A DNA stretch of 64,000 nt from Pycnococcus provasolii (taxonomy: Eukaryota > Chlorophyta > Pseudoscourfieldiophyceae > Pseudoscourfieldiales): positions 558,001 through 622,000 of the forward strand of contig CP150561.1 of the NCBI GenBank assembly GCA_049487715.1, in the 5' to 3' direction. Within the stretch, counting starts at the first letter, position 1. Every line of letters starts with the position of its first letter. Shown here piece after piece: positions 26,801-36,660 of the stretch. Position numbers and translations under genes: made by a program. The notes beneath the pieces were generated by a model that ran no database searches, was not told the origin of the DNA, and saw only the letters and a list, made by a program, of their open reading frames with translations.

Positions 26801-29800
26801 GAATGGGACGGATTGGCACGTGCTCTTCACGTCTAGCACGTATGCAAGCTATCCTTTTCCACCACCAAGCGTGTCAAATTTCACGGCGGCTGAAACGAGC
26901 GTCGGCGATGTACCTCGCCCAGGTGTTGTCGCAGTTCACTTTCGCACTGCAGATGCAACTGGCCCACGAGGTGCGCTGAATCGGACAGCCGGACTGCACG
27001 GTGGGCGAATTGACGAGGTGACGCCATCAAGCTTTCGCCTGTCGCGTGCATTGGACGAATCGGGAAAGTACGTGTTTGTGGTGGTGCCTGCCGGCCAAAA
27101 CGCGCCAACCATAAATGACGTACTGAGGCTGCGAGGAGCTGGGGACGCTTCGCCACTCGCCTGCGGCGTGGTTCAGGTATCAGCTGGTTATGTGGAGGCC
27201 AATCGTACTATATTTGGGCGCCCTCTTTTGAGAGTGAACAAGTCCAAAACAGATGCAAGTGTGAATGATTTTTTCTACGGCATGGATGTGGAGAGTGGGG
27301 AAACACGTGCGTCTAGTCAGACGCTCAGCCGACAGTGCTTCGAGCGCAAGGTGCCCATAATTGCCGCCACGACTTCGGTCGATCTCATCGATCGATCATT
27401 CTACGGTTTGGGATCATTCACAGCCGACACCGATTCTCTACTCGAAGCTGAGCCAGCCTTTCTCTACGCGGACGGCTCGTCGCCGCCGTTTTCACTGACC
27501 GAGCTTGATGCTCAGGCGGAACTTATTCTTGACCATCTTCGCCTGCACTCTCATCTTCTCGCGTATGGAGAAGACGAGTCTGGCTTCGCACGAGACGGAA
27601 TGTCCGATGATGATGCAGACTCGTCGCTGGTATTTTATGGCTTGCTCGGTCGACGTGGCGGATCGTTGAGCAATGACGTTGTCGTCGCGTCAGCAAAAGC
27701 TGATCGGTTACCGAGCTTCTACGGCCTTGACGGCGTACTTGATGACGACGTGGCAGCCGCGGGTCACAGGGAAGAAAACGTGGAGACGGGTTTCCCAACA
27801 GAATCTCCCTTGAACTTGCCAGAGTGCTTCACGTGTCCAACGCTCGATCCAAGCTTGCCCTACGATGTTTGGGTTGTCGCGTACGACGACGGCCCATCGC
27901 CGTACCCAGAATCAGCGGCTGTTGCCGATGCGACGTACGGAGTCGTGCTTCCAAATTATGAGGCGTCGGTGCACCGCGCCTATGCCGCCCCACCGCCGGC
28001 AATGCCGGAGTCTGCTCCCAGCGTCGTGATGGCAGGACAGCCTCAGCTACTCGCCGAACCGATGTGCACATTCATCGACGGCACGTACGGCGAAGGCATT
28101 TCCGCGCAACTTGCGCTCAGTCGACGAGGAATTTTGCACTTCGCGGCTACGGATGCGAGCGCACCTGCGCCCAATGCCACCGAGTGGTTCGCCGTCGCAG
28201 CTGAATGGGAAGCGCGGGTCGCCGACCCATCCGCACGTAGGGCGTCACCGCTGCTAGCCATGCGCCGTGAGTCGGGCGACTGGCTCGTTTACGGCCGCAC
28301 GGGCGCATTGAATGAGACGGGCAATTTCGCTTCATCTGATACGAATCTCCTACCCAACCAGCCAATCTTCGCGGTGCATGCAAGTTCTGCCGTGTGGTCA
28401 TGGCGTGTCGCATCTACAACTGACCGCACGTATCCGGGGCAGCAGTTTAAAGCGGTACTCGCATCTCCCTTGCGCCTGAACTCCTCGCCGCTCGCGAATC
28501 CGCCTCCTGCGATTGTGCACCTTGCGCCGCTGCTCGACCCCGACGACCCTTATGCCATGGCTCAACTGCACCCGCCAGCTGCCCAGGTGAACCAAACTTC
28601 CTTTGGCGAGCTCATTATGGCATCTTGCGTGTCAATCTCGCATGGTGCCGCAGATCGCGCTCCACCCACCTTTCTCGCTGGTTCTGGTGTATGCTGCGAG
28701 CACGCGAATTCAGCGGGAAGTCAGGCAGACCTTCGCGGGGGCGTCACCCTGCACGTCACTCTTGACGAACCTGGCACGCTGTACTACGTCTTGTACCTCG
28801 CACGCTCGCCGCTTTCTCCAATGGACCAAAGCGCCCGCCACGTCGTCGTGGGTGCCGCCCCTGGCGAGAGTTATGCCATTGCCGCGGGCTCCGTGCCTGT
28901 TCCAGCTGCGGGAATAGAGGTGCGTCACACCGTTGACGCCGCAATTGGGCGCAACGAGACGGCGCAGTTGTCCTTTACGGCAAAGTATGCGATTGCACTT
29001 GCCGCGGTGGACACATCTGGCAACCTTCCCGCCGCACCGATGGAGGTGCCATTCGCGCTTCCGAGTCATGCCGCACCGCCGACTGGGCTATTCGCAGGCG
29101 CGAGTGCTGCTGGTAGCTTGACCTCTGATGCTTCAAGTGTATTGGCGACGGTTTCCGTGGCTATAACGAGTAGTGGTGATGGTGTACGTACTTTCGTTGC
29201 TGCGTATCTTCACGACAACAGTGACGCTTCACCAGCTCTTGGAGAGGTTGCGCAGGGCAAGTCAAACGATCGAATCCTGCTTGCTGTTGCGAATGCCAAT
29301 ATCGCATCATCCTCGAGGCTAGGCACGGTATCTTTGGCGGTGCCGTCAAATTCCAGCATTCCCTCGTTCGACGTGTACGTTGCATACGGCCAAGCTGGAT
29401 CGGGGGTAACTCATGGGATGACGGATGGCAATTTGGGCAGCAGTGCGTCGACGGCGTTGGCATACGTGTACAAGGCAAAACGTCTTGATCCGGTAGTTTT
29501 GAATGTGACCGAGACTGCTTCCACGGCTGCGGAGCATGGAAGGATCTCGATTTCGCTGCGCGTGGCACCGGGTAACACCGGTGCCGTGTGCTCGAGTGTG
29601 GCACACCTCAAGGCGACGACGACACAGGACGAAGCAGACTCCAGATGCGCTCGTGCTGGTTTGTGCGCCGCAGCGGTGCTCGACGACGCGACGAGCACGT
29701 CCACGGTGTCCGCCTCAGTAGCATTTGTGCAGACGAGTGTCGTGATTCGTAATCTACAGCCGGGTGCGTCGTACCGTGTTGCGGTGCATTGCGTTCGCAT

Positions 29801-30929
29801 GGGAGAAGAGACGCTCGATCGCACGCTCGTGCCGCCGGCTGCGGTGCTGCACGATGTGAAATGCCCCGACCTCCAAGCACCCGCATATCGGCTAGGAATG
29901 CCACTGCTTGAAACGAGCGATGTGGGAGGCGCAACGCTCACCTTAGCATTTGACGAAGATGCGGACGTTGCGATTGTGTCTCCAGCTGACGCGTCACGGG
30001 CGTACCCGACAGTATTGGAGGTTGTGGCTGCGGCGGCGGCGAGCGGGGATGCTGGTGATGGCACATGGAAGTTCGCCCAGACGCTGCAGTACAGAAACAC
30101 GATGCGCCAGAAGACTTCATATGCAATCGCAGACGCCGACGTGTCCGTACTCCATCTCATTGCGGCTGACTTGTCTGGCAACTTGCCCTCTTCCGTGAGG
30201 ACTCTGCGTCTCGACGCAGGCTCACCTGCGCCCGTGACTACCTCCGAGGGCGCACCCTCGGTGCTGTCGTCGTCGTACGCTCGTGCACCACAGCTGCGCT
30301 ACCTTTCTATCGCCGCATCGAGCAAAGACTACGGTGCGAACGCGCCACTTCCATGGTCGCAGTTCCAAGTTCTGCTCGATGGAATTAGGCGCGACGATCC
30401 CATCGAGTGGTTATCCGACGGCATCACATGTGCGCCGACGCGCGCCGACTACAGGGTGGCGATTCGCTTCCCCGTTCAGCCTGGTGCACGTGCGATACTC
30501 ATCGGCCGCGCCGGAGATGCGTCGCACACGATCCGCGTCTTCCCGGATACACGCGGGCGCGTTTGTGCGGGTGCCTTGTCGTCACGCCGCCACGCCGTGA
30601 TGTCTTCCACGCACGCAGCACCTTACGCGGAGGCGTCCTCAAATCCGCCCTTCGTCGCGGCGGAAGTAGACCTTCGTCGCGTCTTTGAGGAGGAGGCGTC
30701 ACCTGGACGTGGCGTCGTGAGCTTGGAGGTGAGCCAAGAGGGTGCTGGTGGGCAACGCAAGAAGGCGACGTGGCAAACGATCACGTTCGAGTGCGTGGAC
30801 GCCTGCTGGACATCAAGATTGCAAACGGCAAAGCTTGCTTCGACCAACGCGGCGAAGCACGTCGACGTGACTTCCGCAGCCGGCACGTTTCGTGCCTCAA
30901 TTCACGACCCGTACATGGGGGCCGACTGA
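23826..30929 (+). CDS. very large secreted proline-rich repeat protein
   Basis: A single frame of 2367 residues begins with a signal peptide (WWWRVLLTLVGTLTCINKA). No membrane segment follows, so it is probably wall or matrix material. Two proline blocks (about 499-522 and 638-672; PSPPPPPSPPPPSPPP type) recall pherophorins and extensins. Beta-rich units recur with LDEPGTAYAVAV (209), LDEPGTLYYVLY (1646) and FDEDADVAIV (2042), suggesting fibronectin-like modules. A motif FYGL/FYGM occurs at about 30, 1149, 1191, 1270 and 1297. Many NxS/T sites are present. Cys pairs are few. The frame opens upstream at 23658, but the ATG at 23826 gives the signal peptide. The protein family is otherwise not recognised. 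Confidence 0.85.
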   Translation: MNMPRRWWWRVLLTLVGTLTCINKARTEATFYGLDDLPPLGIAPPFASGYPRLRATPPTQTTTTRPANLPPWLDVNTTTGEAAINLEVKLTSSGTAVWLALAPASDVGAPTLTQVTNDEPAAGATWYRRGTLALSANEQATLRVDGVPRNMAAAVWIASLPAKWTYGRDVPSNASLAVAVAPYADVFPPVAVSLSLTRIATTAMDIHITLDEPGTAYAVAVRATDMPLRDASWRSNFRAADVRDYVRAAVRAPEVPRNAEASLAMRNGSSVQGVASVDARDVINATTTLELRRLDPDTTYALIIVVEDRASFASCWACPVHRRRNRRILAWPPDFVRTARATGPLPEHLEFPAITSFDANVKVLLSAPGAAFVVAEEGAPPVRPAPRAADVVALVAYGEGIPAAASAASAGLPPTNAANPPVRNVASNFQAWQVSTSASSSPSSSKLGVHDVEPTILEPAGGRIAYRALPPSTSDTTTRPELLADLGDVTPTFLGDASQPPPPPPPPPLPAPLPPPPPPPFDPPAKAWTLAAQSGGRADLIIRVDHSYGWAPTVATTTAGALVRFTADQPGSALTFGDGGEPMARVHTVQLSGSGFMPNDIPDVLVGDVIRVYAHEYVGNRPMIAPRHGLTAGVYIAPSPPPPPSPPPPSPPPSPLASPPPPSPPPSPPPPNVGGSNTKQPGLPLNVQVVEKSLHPNHGVVYDGAEVTFTNILGTHGLVVTDADGSNQVTLVTPSDDAWTYTYTAGHSAYGEQRDVHFFAIANSTSTLSSSPRFILSILTTRRARRRRLHATNVDEYNIAATDEDNPITVAVVAPRRGPWTYDYIVSAVGTHRLFDPWRPFTHTLVLHAYERSEDVLLIGGASSKQWSFTIRLLAPGVFRFRDPTGDGTAPKLNASSTGSFRREVLIFATEAPSSPLTIDLVDGVDDGVLANGSPYDYAITPLVELPKTVAHENRTVSVMLRHLRERTWHTLYLSTASPAFDERTMHPSRDPNGTDWHVLFTSSTYASYPFPPPSVSNFTAAETSVGDVPRPGVVAVHFRTADATGPRGALNRTAGLHGGRIDEVTPSSFRLSRALDESGKYVFVVVPAGQNAPTINDVLRLRGAGDASPLACGVVQVSAGYVEANRTIFGRPLLRVNKSKTDASVNDFFYGMDVESGETRASSQTLSRQCFERKVPIIAATTSVDLIDRSFYGLGSFTADTDSLLEAEPAFLYADGSSPPFSLTELDAQAELILDHLRLHSHLLAYGEDESGFARDGMSDDDADSSLVFYGLLGRRGGSLSNDVVVASAKADRLPSFYGLDGVLDDDVAAAGHREENVETGFPTESPLNLPECFTCPTLDPSLPYDVWVVAYDDGPSPYPESAAVADATYGVVLPNYEASVHRAYAAPPPAMPESAPSVVMAGQPQLLAEPMCTFIDGTYGEGISAQLALSRRGILHFAATDASAPAPNATEWFAVAAEWEARVADPSARRASPLLAMRRESGDWLVYGRTGALNETGNFASSDTNLLPNQPIFAVHASSAVWSWRVASTTDRTYPGQQFKAVLASPLRLNSSPLANPPPAIVHLAPLLDPDDPYAMAQLHPPAAQVNQTSFGELIMASCVSISHGAADRAPPTFLAGSGVCCEHANSAGSQADLRGGVTLHVTLDEPGTLYYVLYLARSPLSPMDQSARHVVVGAAPGESYAIAAGSVPVPAAGIEVRHTVDAAIGRNETAQLSFTAKYAIALAAVDTSGNLPAAPMEVPFALPSHAAPPTGLFAGASAAGSLTSDASSVLATVSVAITSSGDGVRTFVAAYLHDNSDASPALGEVAQGKSNDRILLAVANANIASSSRLGTVSLAVPSNSSIPSFDVYVAYGQAGSGVTHGMTDGNLGSSASTALAYVYKAKRLDPVVLNVTETASTAAEHGRISISLRVAPGNTGAVCSSVAHLKATTTQDEADSRCARAGLCAAAVLDDATSTSTVSASVAFVQTSVVIRNLQPGASYRVAVHCVRMGEETLDRTLVPPAAVLHDVKCPDLQAPAYRLGMPLLETSDVGGATLTLAFDEDADVAIVSPADASRAYPTVLEVVAAAAASGDAGDGTWKFAQTLQYRNTMRQKTSYAIADADVSVLHLIAADLSGNLPSSVRTLRLDAGSPAPVTTSEGAPSVLSSSYARAPQLRYLSIAASSKDYGANAPLPWSQFQVLLDGIRRDDPIEWLSDGITCAPTRADYRVAIRFPVQPGARAILIGRAGDASHTIRVFPDTRGRVCAGALSSRRHAVMSSTHAAPYAEASSNPPFVAAEVDLRRVFEEEASPGRGVVSLEVSQEGAGGQRKKATWQTITFECVDACWTSRLQTAKLASTNAAKHVDVTSAAGTFRASIHDPYMGAD

Positions 30930-31086
30930 TGTATATTTTAACTGTAGTCCTACTGTATCATCATACAAGTTGTACTGTATGTAGTAAAGCTTTCGTGTTA
31001 CGTTACTTACTAGTGACAAAAAAATATATGTTCCATAAAAAAAGAGGACAGGATTTGCTTTTTTTCTGTTTGCGTTTTTATTTCCC

Positions 31087-31851
31087 TTAGCACTCGACGT
31101 AAACGCGCGGCCTGCTAAATGCCTTCTGCGCAGCTTCAATTTCTGCGAGGCGACGCTCCAGGTGAGCCTTGTGCTTGATTTGGCTCGGCGTTTCGATGAC
31201 GAACGGCATCATCTGTAAGCTGCGGTGTGTTTCCTCGTGCTGCTCGCTGAGTATGCGCAAGGTGTCCAGCCTCTCCTCCTCACCCATGAGCCGCATGCCC
31301 GGTGGTATGAGCTCCTCCTCCGCGCGCCGGCGTCGCTCTGCTGCCGCCTCTGCGAGTTCCACCTTGCGGTTGACGAGGTACCTGGGTATGGCACCCGCCG
31401 AGCGTCCCTTGGGCAGCTCCGGCGGTGGTGCACCCACCTCGTATTTCCTTGACTTGGTCGGCGCCGCGCTCTTCGGCGGCGGCGAGATCTTCGTGTTTTC
31501 CTTAATGAAGTTCCTCGACTCCTTGGACGGGCTTGTGGCGTCCGCTCCGTACAGCGCGGATTCGTTTTCGAGTTCCGGCACGGGTGTTGGCCCGCGGCTG
31601 TAGGCGGCTGCGCCGTATCCTGAGCTGGGCACTTCAGCGAGGCTTTTGGGGATGCGCCTGGCTTCCTGCACGCGTTCGGCGTCCCTCATCTTCAAGAGCG
31701 ACGTTCGGTTGCTGAGGTCTGCGACTAACTTTGCGTTTTCGCGCGCGTGGTTTTTCGGTTTCTGTCCTCGACGAACTTGTTCGTCACGCAGGCCGCGCAC
31801 GGGGTTGAAGTACGACGCGACTTGCGAGCTGTCTGTGTGGTGCGAAGGCAT
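31087..31851 (-). CDS. ENKUR: enkurin-domain ciliary protein
   Basis: The 254-residue protein ends in an enkurin domain (about 155-250). YLVNRKVELAEAAAERRRRA and PPGMRLMGEEERLDTLRILS are followed by LQMMPFVIETPSQIKHK, LERRLAEIEAAQKAFSRP and the terminal VYVEC. Enkurin proteins (FAP106 in Chlamydomonas) are microtubule-inner proteins of the axonemal B-tubule/inner junction, and bind calmodulin in animals through an N-terminal Pro-rich site. A similar Pro-rich stretch (PPPKSAAP, PPPELPKG) is seen here. The N-terminal part is polar and disordered. The ATG at 31851 is chosen because upstream codons encode a low-complexity Phe/Ile run. It indicates that the host keeps cilium genes. Confidence 0.9.
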   Translation of the reverse strand: MPSHHTDSSQVASYFNPVRGLRDEQVRRGQKPKNHARENAKLVADLSNRTSLLKMRDAERVQEARRIPKSLAEVPSSGYGAAAYSRGPTPVPELENESALYGADATSPSKESRNFIKENTKISPPPKSAAPTKSRKYEVGAPPPELPKGRSAGAIPRYLVNRKVELAEAAAERRRRAEEELIPPGMRLMGEEERLDTLRILSEQHEETHRSLQMMPFVIETPSQIKHKAHLERRLAEIEAAQKAFSRPRVYVEC

Positions 31852-32807
31852 ACTGTATGAAGAAAGGTAGATACGCCTAAGAAAGAAGCTGCAAGGAGAA
31901 GTGGTAATGCTAATATTAGGAGCACGTAAGGCTTGTAACTGCAGAAAGTAACCTATTAAAAAAATGAAGATGAAAATGAAAATGAAATTGAAATGAAGAC
32001 GCGTGTGCAAGTACTTCTTGTAAGAGTTACCCTAAGCGAAGGGGGCAAGGGGGCCTGGCATCTGGCCGAACTGGACTGGGGCCGGGGGGGAAGTTTGAAT
32101 CTTGCGCTTTAAAAAGCAACCGCAAGGGCGCAAGGCCAGAGCTCTAGCTGGCAAGGCCGCAAGGCTTCGAAGGGCTGAAGTTCAGGGCAAGGGTTTGAAA
32201 AACGTACCAACTAAGGTTACCTTAAGGTACATAGGTGCTTGAAAAGGCCACCTATGTACAGGTAGCTAGTCTAAGGTTTACCTACGATAGCTAGACAGCT
32301 AGTCGTACGGTAGGCCGGCTCAGCATCTCCGTACTTTACCACGGTAAATGTTTTAAGGTTACTTACAGTATCGTAGGCCGCGGACGTTCTATCGTAGTGG
32401 TAGGCTCAAGTCTTGAATTGATGTTCGAAGGACCTCTTCGAAGTTCGAAGGACTCTCCTTGGAGGAGACCGGAGAGACCTGGAAGGACTGGACTGGAGGA
32501 GGTTCCAATCATCCTAAACTTTATCATAGATTCTAGGATGGTATGGTAACGCGAGGGAATCGGTTAGGGTGTTCAAGAAAAATAACATTAGGGTTAGGGT
32601 TAGGGTTAGCGAGCGGTTAGGGTTACTCCTTAGAGGAGGAGACTCCCAGATTTCGATTTCGATTTCGATTTGAGATATCTTCCCCCCCTTTCTTTTATGA
32701 TTTTATCCTACGGCCCCGCAATCAAGTCCAACCGCGGTCTCCTATTATTGGCTCGCCGCCCTCCAGGGTCCCCTCACACTAAACTTTAAAGTACGAAGTG
32801 GTTTGTC
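31852..32807. other. divergent intergenic region
   Basis: About 950 bases without a gene. It holds G-rich tracts (32040-32095), AAGGTTACC-type motifs (32213, 32271, 32355), TTCGAAG repeats (32425-32450) and telomere-like units. It would contain the promoters of the enkurin gene and the next gene. Confidence 0.5.
32588..32624 (+). repeat. TTAGGG repeats
   Basis: Three and a half TTAGGG units (32588-32609) are followed after a short gap by one more unit. Confidence 0.85.
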
Positions 32808-33827
32808 ATGTCGGACGCCAATGCCAATGCCGCGCCTGGTCCTCCTGGTGACGTGTCAGATCCTTTGGAGTCTTCCTCCCCCGACTCCTTCCTAGGGGAC
32901 GATACCGTTTCTGTATACAGCTCCGAGCCGACGCCGTACAGTGCACCCGTCGGATCCGCCGCAGCCTCGCGCGTGCTCCAGGCCGTGCTCTCGAAGTCGT
33001 ACACAGTCGCGCGAGTTGACATACGCAGACCAGCATTCATACAAAAAGCCGAATATGGGAACGGGGGACTGTACGCAGACAACGCATATCAAGCGCCATC
33101 ATCAAGCGGCGCGTTTGGGTTCGCCGACGCGTCAGGAGGACGCACGGGTGCGCGCGTCATGCTCGAACGAGTCTGGGAAATGCCGCTGCCGAGCTTCGTC
33201 GTCAAAACCGCATCCGCCATTAAAACAAGTGCAGGAAGACTAGGCAAGAAAAACAAAAAAACCGCCGCCAAGGCGTACAGGGAAATCGTCGCTGACACGC
33301 ACCCGTTCGTGCCCAACCACCCCAGCGAACGTGCCATCACAAGCGACTTTCTGCGACGACCCACAAACAGCGGGAACGCGTCGCTCTGCGTCGGCGCAAA
33401 CTTCGACGTCGACAGGAGCGTGCTCGACCCGTGCTTGCACGTCGACGCGGGGCCCATCAGTATCGGAATCCTGCCCACACCAACGTTACGCGCCGAGGCG
33501 TGGATCTCGGACGTCATACCGCGAGGAGACCTCGCGCTCAGGCTGCGCTACGAGTGCCCGCTCGCGTCCTACCGCGAGTTTTACCGGTCGCCCGCAAGCC
33601 TCATGATCACGCTGCATAGCACGGGAACGGGACTGCGCATCAGAAGCACGCCGTCGAAGGCGCGCAGCGGCATACAGTTCGAGGAGAGAATGCTGCCTGT
33701 TGGACCGAACGCCGCGATGAACGTCGGAGGAACGCTCGAGTTCTCGCAGCAATTCCCCGTGCCTGAAGGACGCGACCTCGTGCGTGTTCGTCTCGACGCC
33801 CTCGGTTTTGCCGCAAAGCTGCCATGA
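32808..33827 (+). CDS. hypothetical protein, beta-rich C-terminal half
   Basis: The 339-residue protein is not recognised. The first 60 residues are acidic and Ser/Pro-rich (disordered). A basic helix (KTASAIKTSAGRLGKKNKKT) lies near 140-160. The second half reads as alternating beta strands (NASLCVGANFDVD, DPCLHVDAGPISIGI, TLRAEAWISDVIPRGDL, ALRLRYECPLASYREF, SLMITLHSTGTGLRI, TLEFSQQFPVPEGRD) and ends in VRLDALGFAAKLP. That could be a small membrane beta-barrel or a lipid-binding fold; an organelle outer-membrane protein is one guess. No signal peptide is seen. It is tail-to-tail with the kinase gene. Confidence 0.7.
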   Translation: MSDANANAAPGPPGDVSDPLESSSPDSFLGDDTVSVYSSEPTPYSAPVGSAAASRVLQAVLSKSYTVARVDIRRPAFIQKAEYGNGGLYADNAYQAPSSSGAFGFADASGGRTGARVMLERVWEMPLPSFVVKTASAIKTSAGRLGKKNKKTAAKAYREIVADTHPFVPNHPSERAITSDFLRRPTNSGNASLCVGANFDVDRSVLDPCLHVDAGPISIGILPTPTLRAEAWISDVIPRGDLALRLRYECPLASYREFYRSPASLMITLHSTGTGLRIRSTPSKARSGIQFEERMLPVGPNAAMNVGGTLEFSQQFPVPEGRDLVRVRLDALGFAAKLP

Positions 33828-34160
33828 ACATTTAACAAAGAAAAGTCTAAGATCGCTCGTTCAGTAATGGAGTGTACTTCACTTTGTCCAACGGTCGTCC
33901 ATTCACACCATTCGCACTCACCGTTCAGAAGCGCAGGGCAACTAGTTGTACATGGCGCGAGTGATTTCGAAGCTACAATCAGGGTGCTTTTCGCTGGCGT
34001 CCAGCGTGAGAGCTCCACTTGCGCTTGATGTCATTGTGTCCGTCGTCGTGATCGCCAACAACCGTATACACCATGCTTTATGAACGTACGGTTCTAACAT
34101 TAGGTCAAGGAAGGTTGAAACAAAAAATCAAAGGGTACTGTATTGTCATAACACGAATTC
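33828..34160. other. convergent intergenic region
   Basis: 330 bases of lower-GC sequence between the two stop codons. No RNA gene or repeat is seen. It presumably holds both 3' ends. Confidence 0.5.
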
Positions 34161-35144
34161 TCAATTGAAGTCATCGTCGTCCAACATCATGTCGTCGCCG
34201 GCCGCACCATCACCTCCGTTCGGGTTGACGGCCGCCGCCTCGACGATTTGCTGGATTTGCTCAATCGTCTGGGTCGACTCGGGAGCGAGAGCGCCGTCGG
34301 CGGCGCCCATCGACGGCAAGTTGGTCTGGAACCACGGGTGTGCCTTGATCTGCGCGATGGTGATGCGCTGCTCCGGGTTGGCGACAAAAATGGATGCGAG
34401 CAGGGACTGGCACTCGGCGGTGATGCCGAGATTCGACGGAATGCTGTACTTCACGCTGCATATGCGCATGATGGACTTTTTGAAGTTCTTCGGGTCATCC
34501 GGGTCCTCGAACGGGTAAGCGCCCACGAGCATCACGAACAGTGTCACGCCGCAGCACCACACGTCCGCGCGGTAGCCGTCGTACTTTTTCGTCTGCAGAA
34601 CCTCCGGGGCGATGTACGCGGGCGTTCCCACGGTGGTTTTCGGATCGCTGTCGCTGCTGCTCTTGGAGTACCCAAAGTCGCAGATCTTAAGTCGCGGCGC
34701 GCCGTTGCCGTCGGCGCCGCGGTCGAGCAGCGCGTTTTCGAGCTTCAAATCTCGGTGGCAGACGCCTCGGCTGTGGCAGTACTCCACACCACTTATTAGC
34801 TGCTGAAAGAAGTAGCGCGCCTCCGCCTCCTTGAACGATCCGGAGTCGACGATGCGGTCGAACAGCTCTCCTCCTGATGCGTACTCCATGACGATGCACA
34901 GGTGACTTTCGGTGAGCAGCACTTCCCTGAACCCTATGATGTGCGGGTGCCTGAGTTGTCTGTGGTTGAGGATCTCCCGCGCGACGTTGTGGTCAATCTT
35001 GTCGCCGCGAGGCAGGAACTTGACGGCGACCACCGCCCCAGTCGCCCTGTGCTTGGCCAGCTTGGCCACGCCGAAGTTTCCGCTTCCGATCACCTTGGAC
35101 GACACGAGGTCGTAGCTTTCGTTGAACTTGGGCAGGTTCGCCAT
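34161..35144 (-). CDS. SnRK2: SnRK2-type protein kinase
   Basis: The 327-residue Ser/Thr kinase belongs to the plant SnRK2 family, which in land plants acts in osmotic-stress and ABA signalling. The kinase core is complete: [10 protein letters not shown]42 in [10 protein letters not shown]57 of helix [12 protein letters not shown] (130-140), DFGYSKSS (156), the activation-loop sequence [12 protein letters not shown], and the family segment [16 protein letters not shown]. The short C-terminal tail ends in an acidic patch ([11 protein letters not shown]), as in ABA-responsive members. The ATG at 35144 is the first in frame. The frame remains open upstream (to about 35278) with CCLGGPRS, so an N-terminal extension from an upstream exon or a non-ATG start is possible. 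It is convergent with the upstream neighbour. Confidence 0.95.
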   Translation of the reverse strand: MANLPKFNESYDLVSSKVIGSGNFGVAKLAKHRATGAVVAVKFLPRGDKIDHNVAREILNHRQLRHPHIIGFREVLLTESHLCIVMEYASGGELFDRIVDSGSFKEAEARYFFQQLISGVEYCHSRGVCHRDLKLENALLDRGADGNGAPRLKICDFGYSKSSSDSDPKTTVGTPAYIAPEVLQTKKYDGYRADVWCCGVTLFVMLVGAYPFEDPDDPKNFKKSIMRICSVKYSIPSNLGITAECQSLLASIFVANPEQRITIAQIKAHPWFQTNLPSMGAADGALAPESTQTIEQIQQIVEAAAVNPNGGDGAAGDDMMLDDDDFN

Positions 35145-36660
35145 GTTTGCGAGGACGGCCGAGAAGTTGGTTGCCGAGCCGTTGTGTTTGGGGCTGTCCG
35201 TACTTCGAGGGCCGCCAAGGCAGCACGCCACCTGCTTAATCTTGCCTCTCTCTACGAAGAGCTTGGCTTCGAGCCTTTAGGAACGCAAGAAGCCAACGAG
35301 CTTCTTAAAACAATTAAAAATATATATGTACACCTGAGGAGACGACTTAGATACGATAGTATCACGGGTATGGTACGGGTAGGTGCTGTGAATAAACCTT
35401 CACAAAGCGAAGAACAGCTGCGTGTTATGTAAACCTTAAAACTGTATTCTTGCTGGCGGTGGAGGGAGTGCTTTAAACTTTAAAGGCTTGAGTTGAGGTT
35501 GGGTGGGTAGTACTACTGTAGTTTATTCAGCCTTCCACCTTACTACCATGGTGGCTCTGCCAAAGCTGAGAAGAGGCACCGCAACTTTCTACCCGTAAAG
35601 TATCTCTCACATGAACATAGAGCTCTCCAAGCAGGCCACTGGCAACCGGCAACGAGCGGCTCGACTTGCCTGTTCTGTCGCCTTCCTCAAACAAACAAAC
35701 AAACAAAGAAACAAACAAGCAAATGGTGGCCAGCAGGGATACAGTAAGTACCTCATGTGGTCAGTGGTGGACCTACCTCGTACATATGTAGAAGTAAGTC
35801 CATGCGTGAAGCTTTCCCATGACCATGAGCCGAAAGTGTGATGTCACGGCGAGCTCGAGAGGCCCGTCCGACGGCGAGGCTTATTTACGAGAGTCGAGAG
35901 GCAGAGCTCCCTCCTTTCCTCCTTTTCCTAATAAAGGACAGTGTACGTATTCGGGTTTCCGAGGAGAAGTGCTGTATGTTTGTGGTTTAGCCAGGAGCCA
36001 CGCCACGCGGCTAAAGCAGCTACATAAAAGCAGTGTAAGAGTATCCTAGGTAGCTGCTCATGCGTCGCCTCAGGCTGTCCGAAGAACAGCCCGCTCAACG
36101 CACCGCACCGCACCGCACCGCCCCTCAACTATAGCCATACACACGGCTATAGCCCAATACACGGCTTAAGCCAGCCGCGTCAAGCAAGACAGCACAGCCT
36201 TAAGCCAGAGGCGTAGGCATAAGGTGTCTCTCGTAGCGCATAACCGTAAGATAGGCTGCTTCTCGAGGCTGCTTATTACTGCTTACTGCTTATTACTTGG
36301 CGTGTGCGTGCGTGTGCGTGTGCGTGTGTGCGTTTGCGTGTTTATCGTATAGGTAGTGCACTGCTTCTTCTTCCCTCTCCTTCAGCCCTGGTTTCCTTGT
36401 TTTCGGTGTTCTCGCGCCGTTTCGGTTTTCACGTTTCGGCATCACTTGTGGCGGCCAGTCTCACGTCTCAGGCCTGCTTTTGGAACGATTTTCTTGCTCG
36501 CTGTTTGCGGCCGGCGAGTTCCTGTATCTGCACCCTCTCAAGAGAGAGAGAGAGAGAGAGACTCGCGCGCATTCAAGTTACGCATCTCGAGCTCAGACTC
36601 CACAAATCACACCACATCGCAGACCGCAGCCTCACTCGGATAGGGTACACGACGCACCAT
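35145..36660. other. 1.5-kb divergent intergenic region
   Basis: It contains several simple repeats: an ACAAACAAACA run (35690-35722), GCACC repeats (36096-36120), a GTGCGT run (36303-36335) and an AG run (36541-36562). An open frame from 36304 leads into the next gene, but the repeats in it argue for leader sequence. No other gene is seen. Confidence 0.5.
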
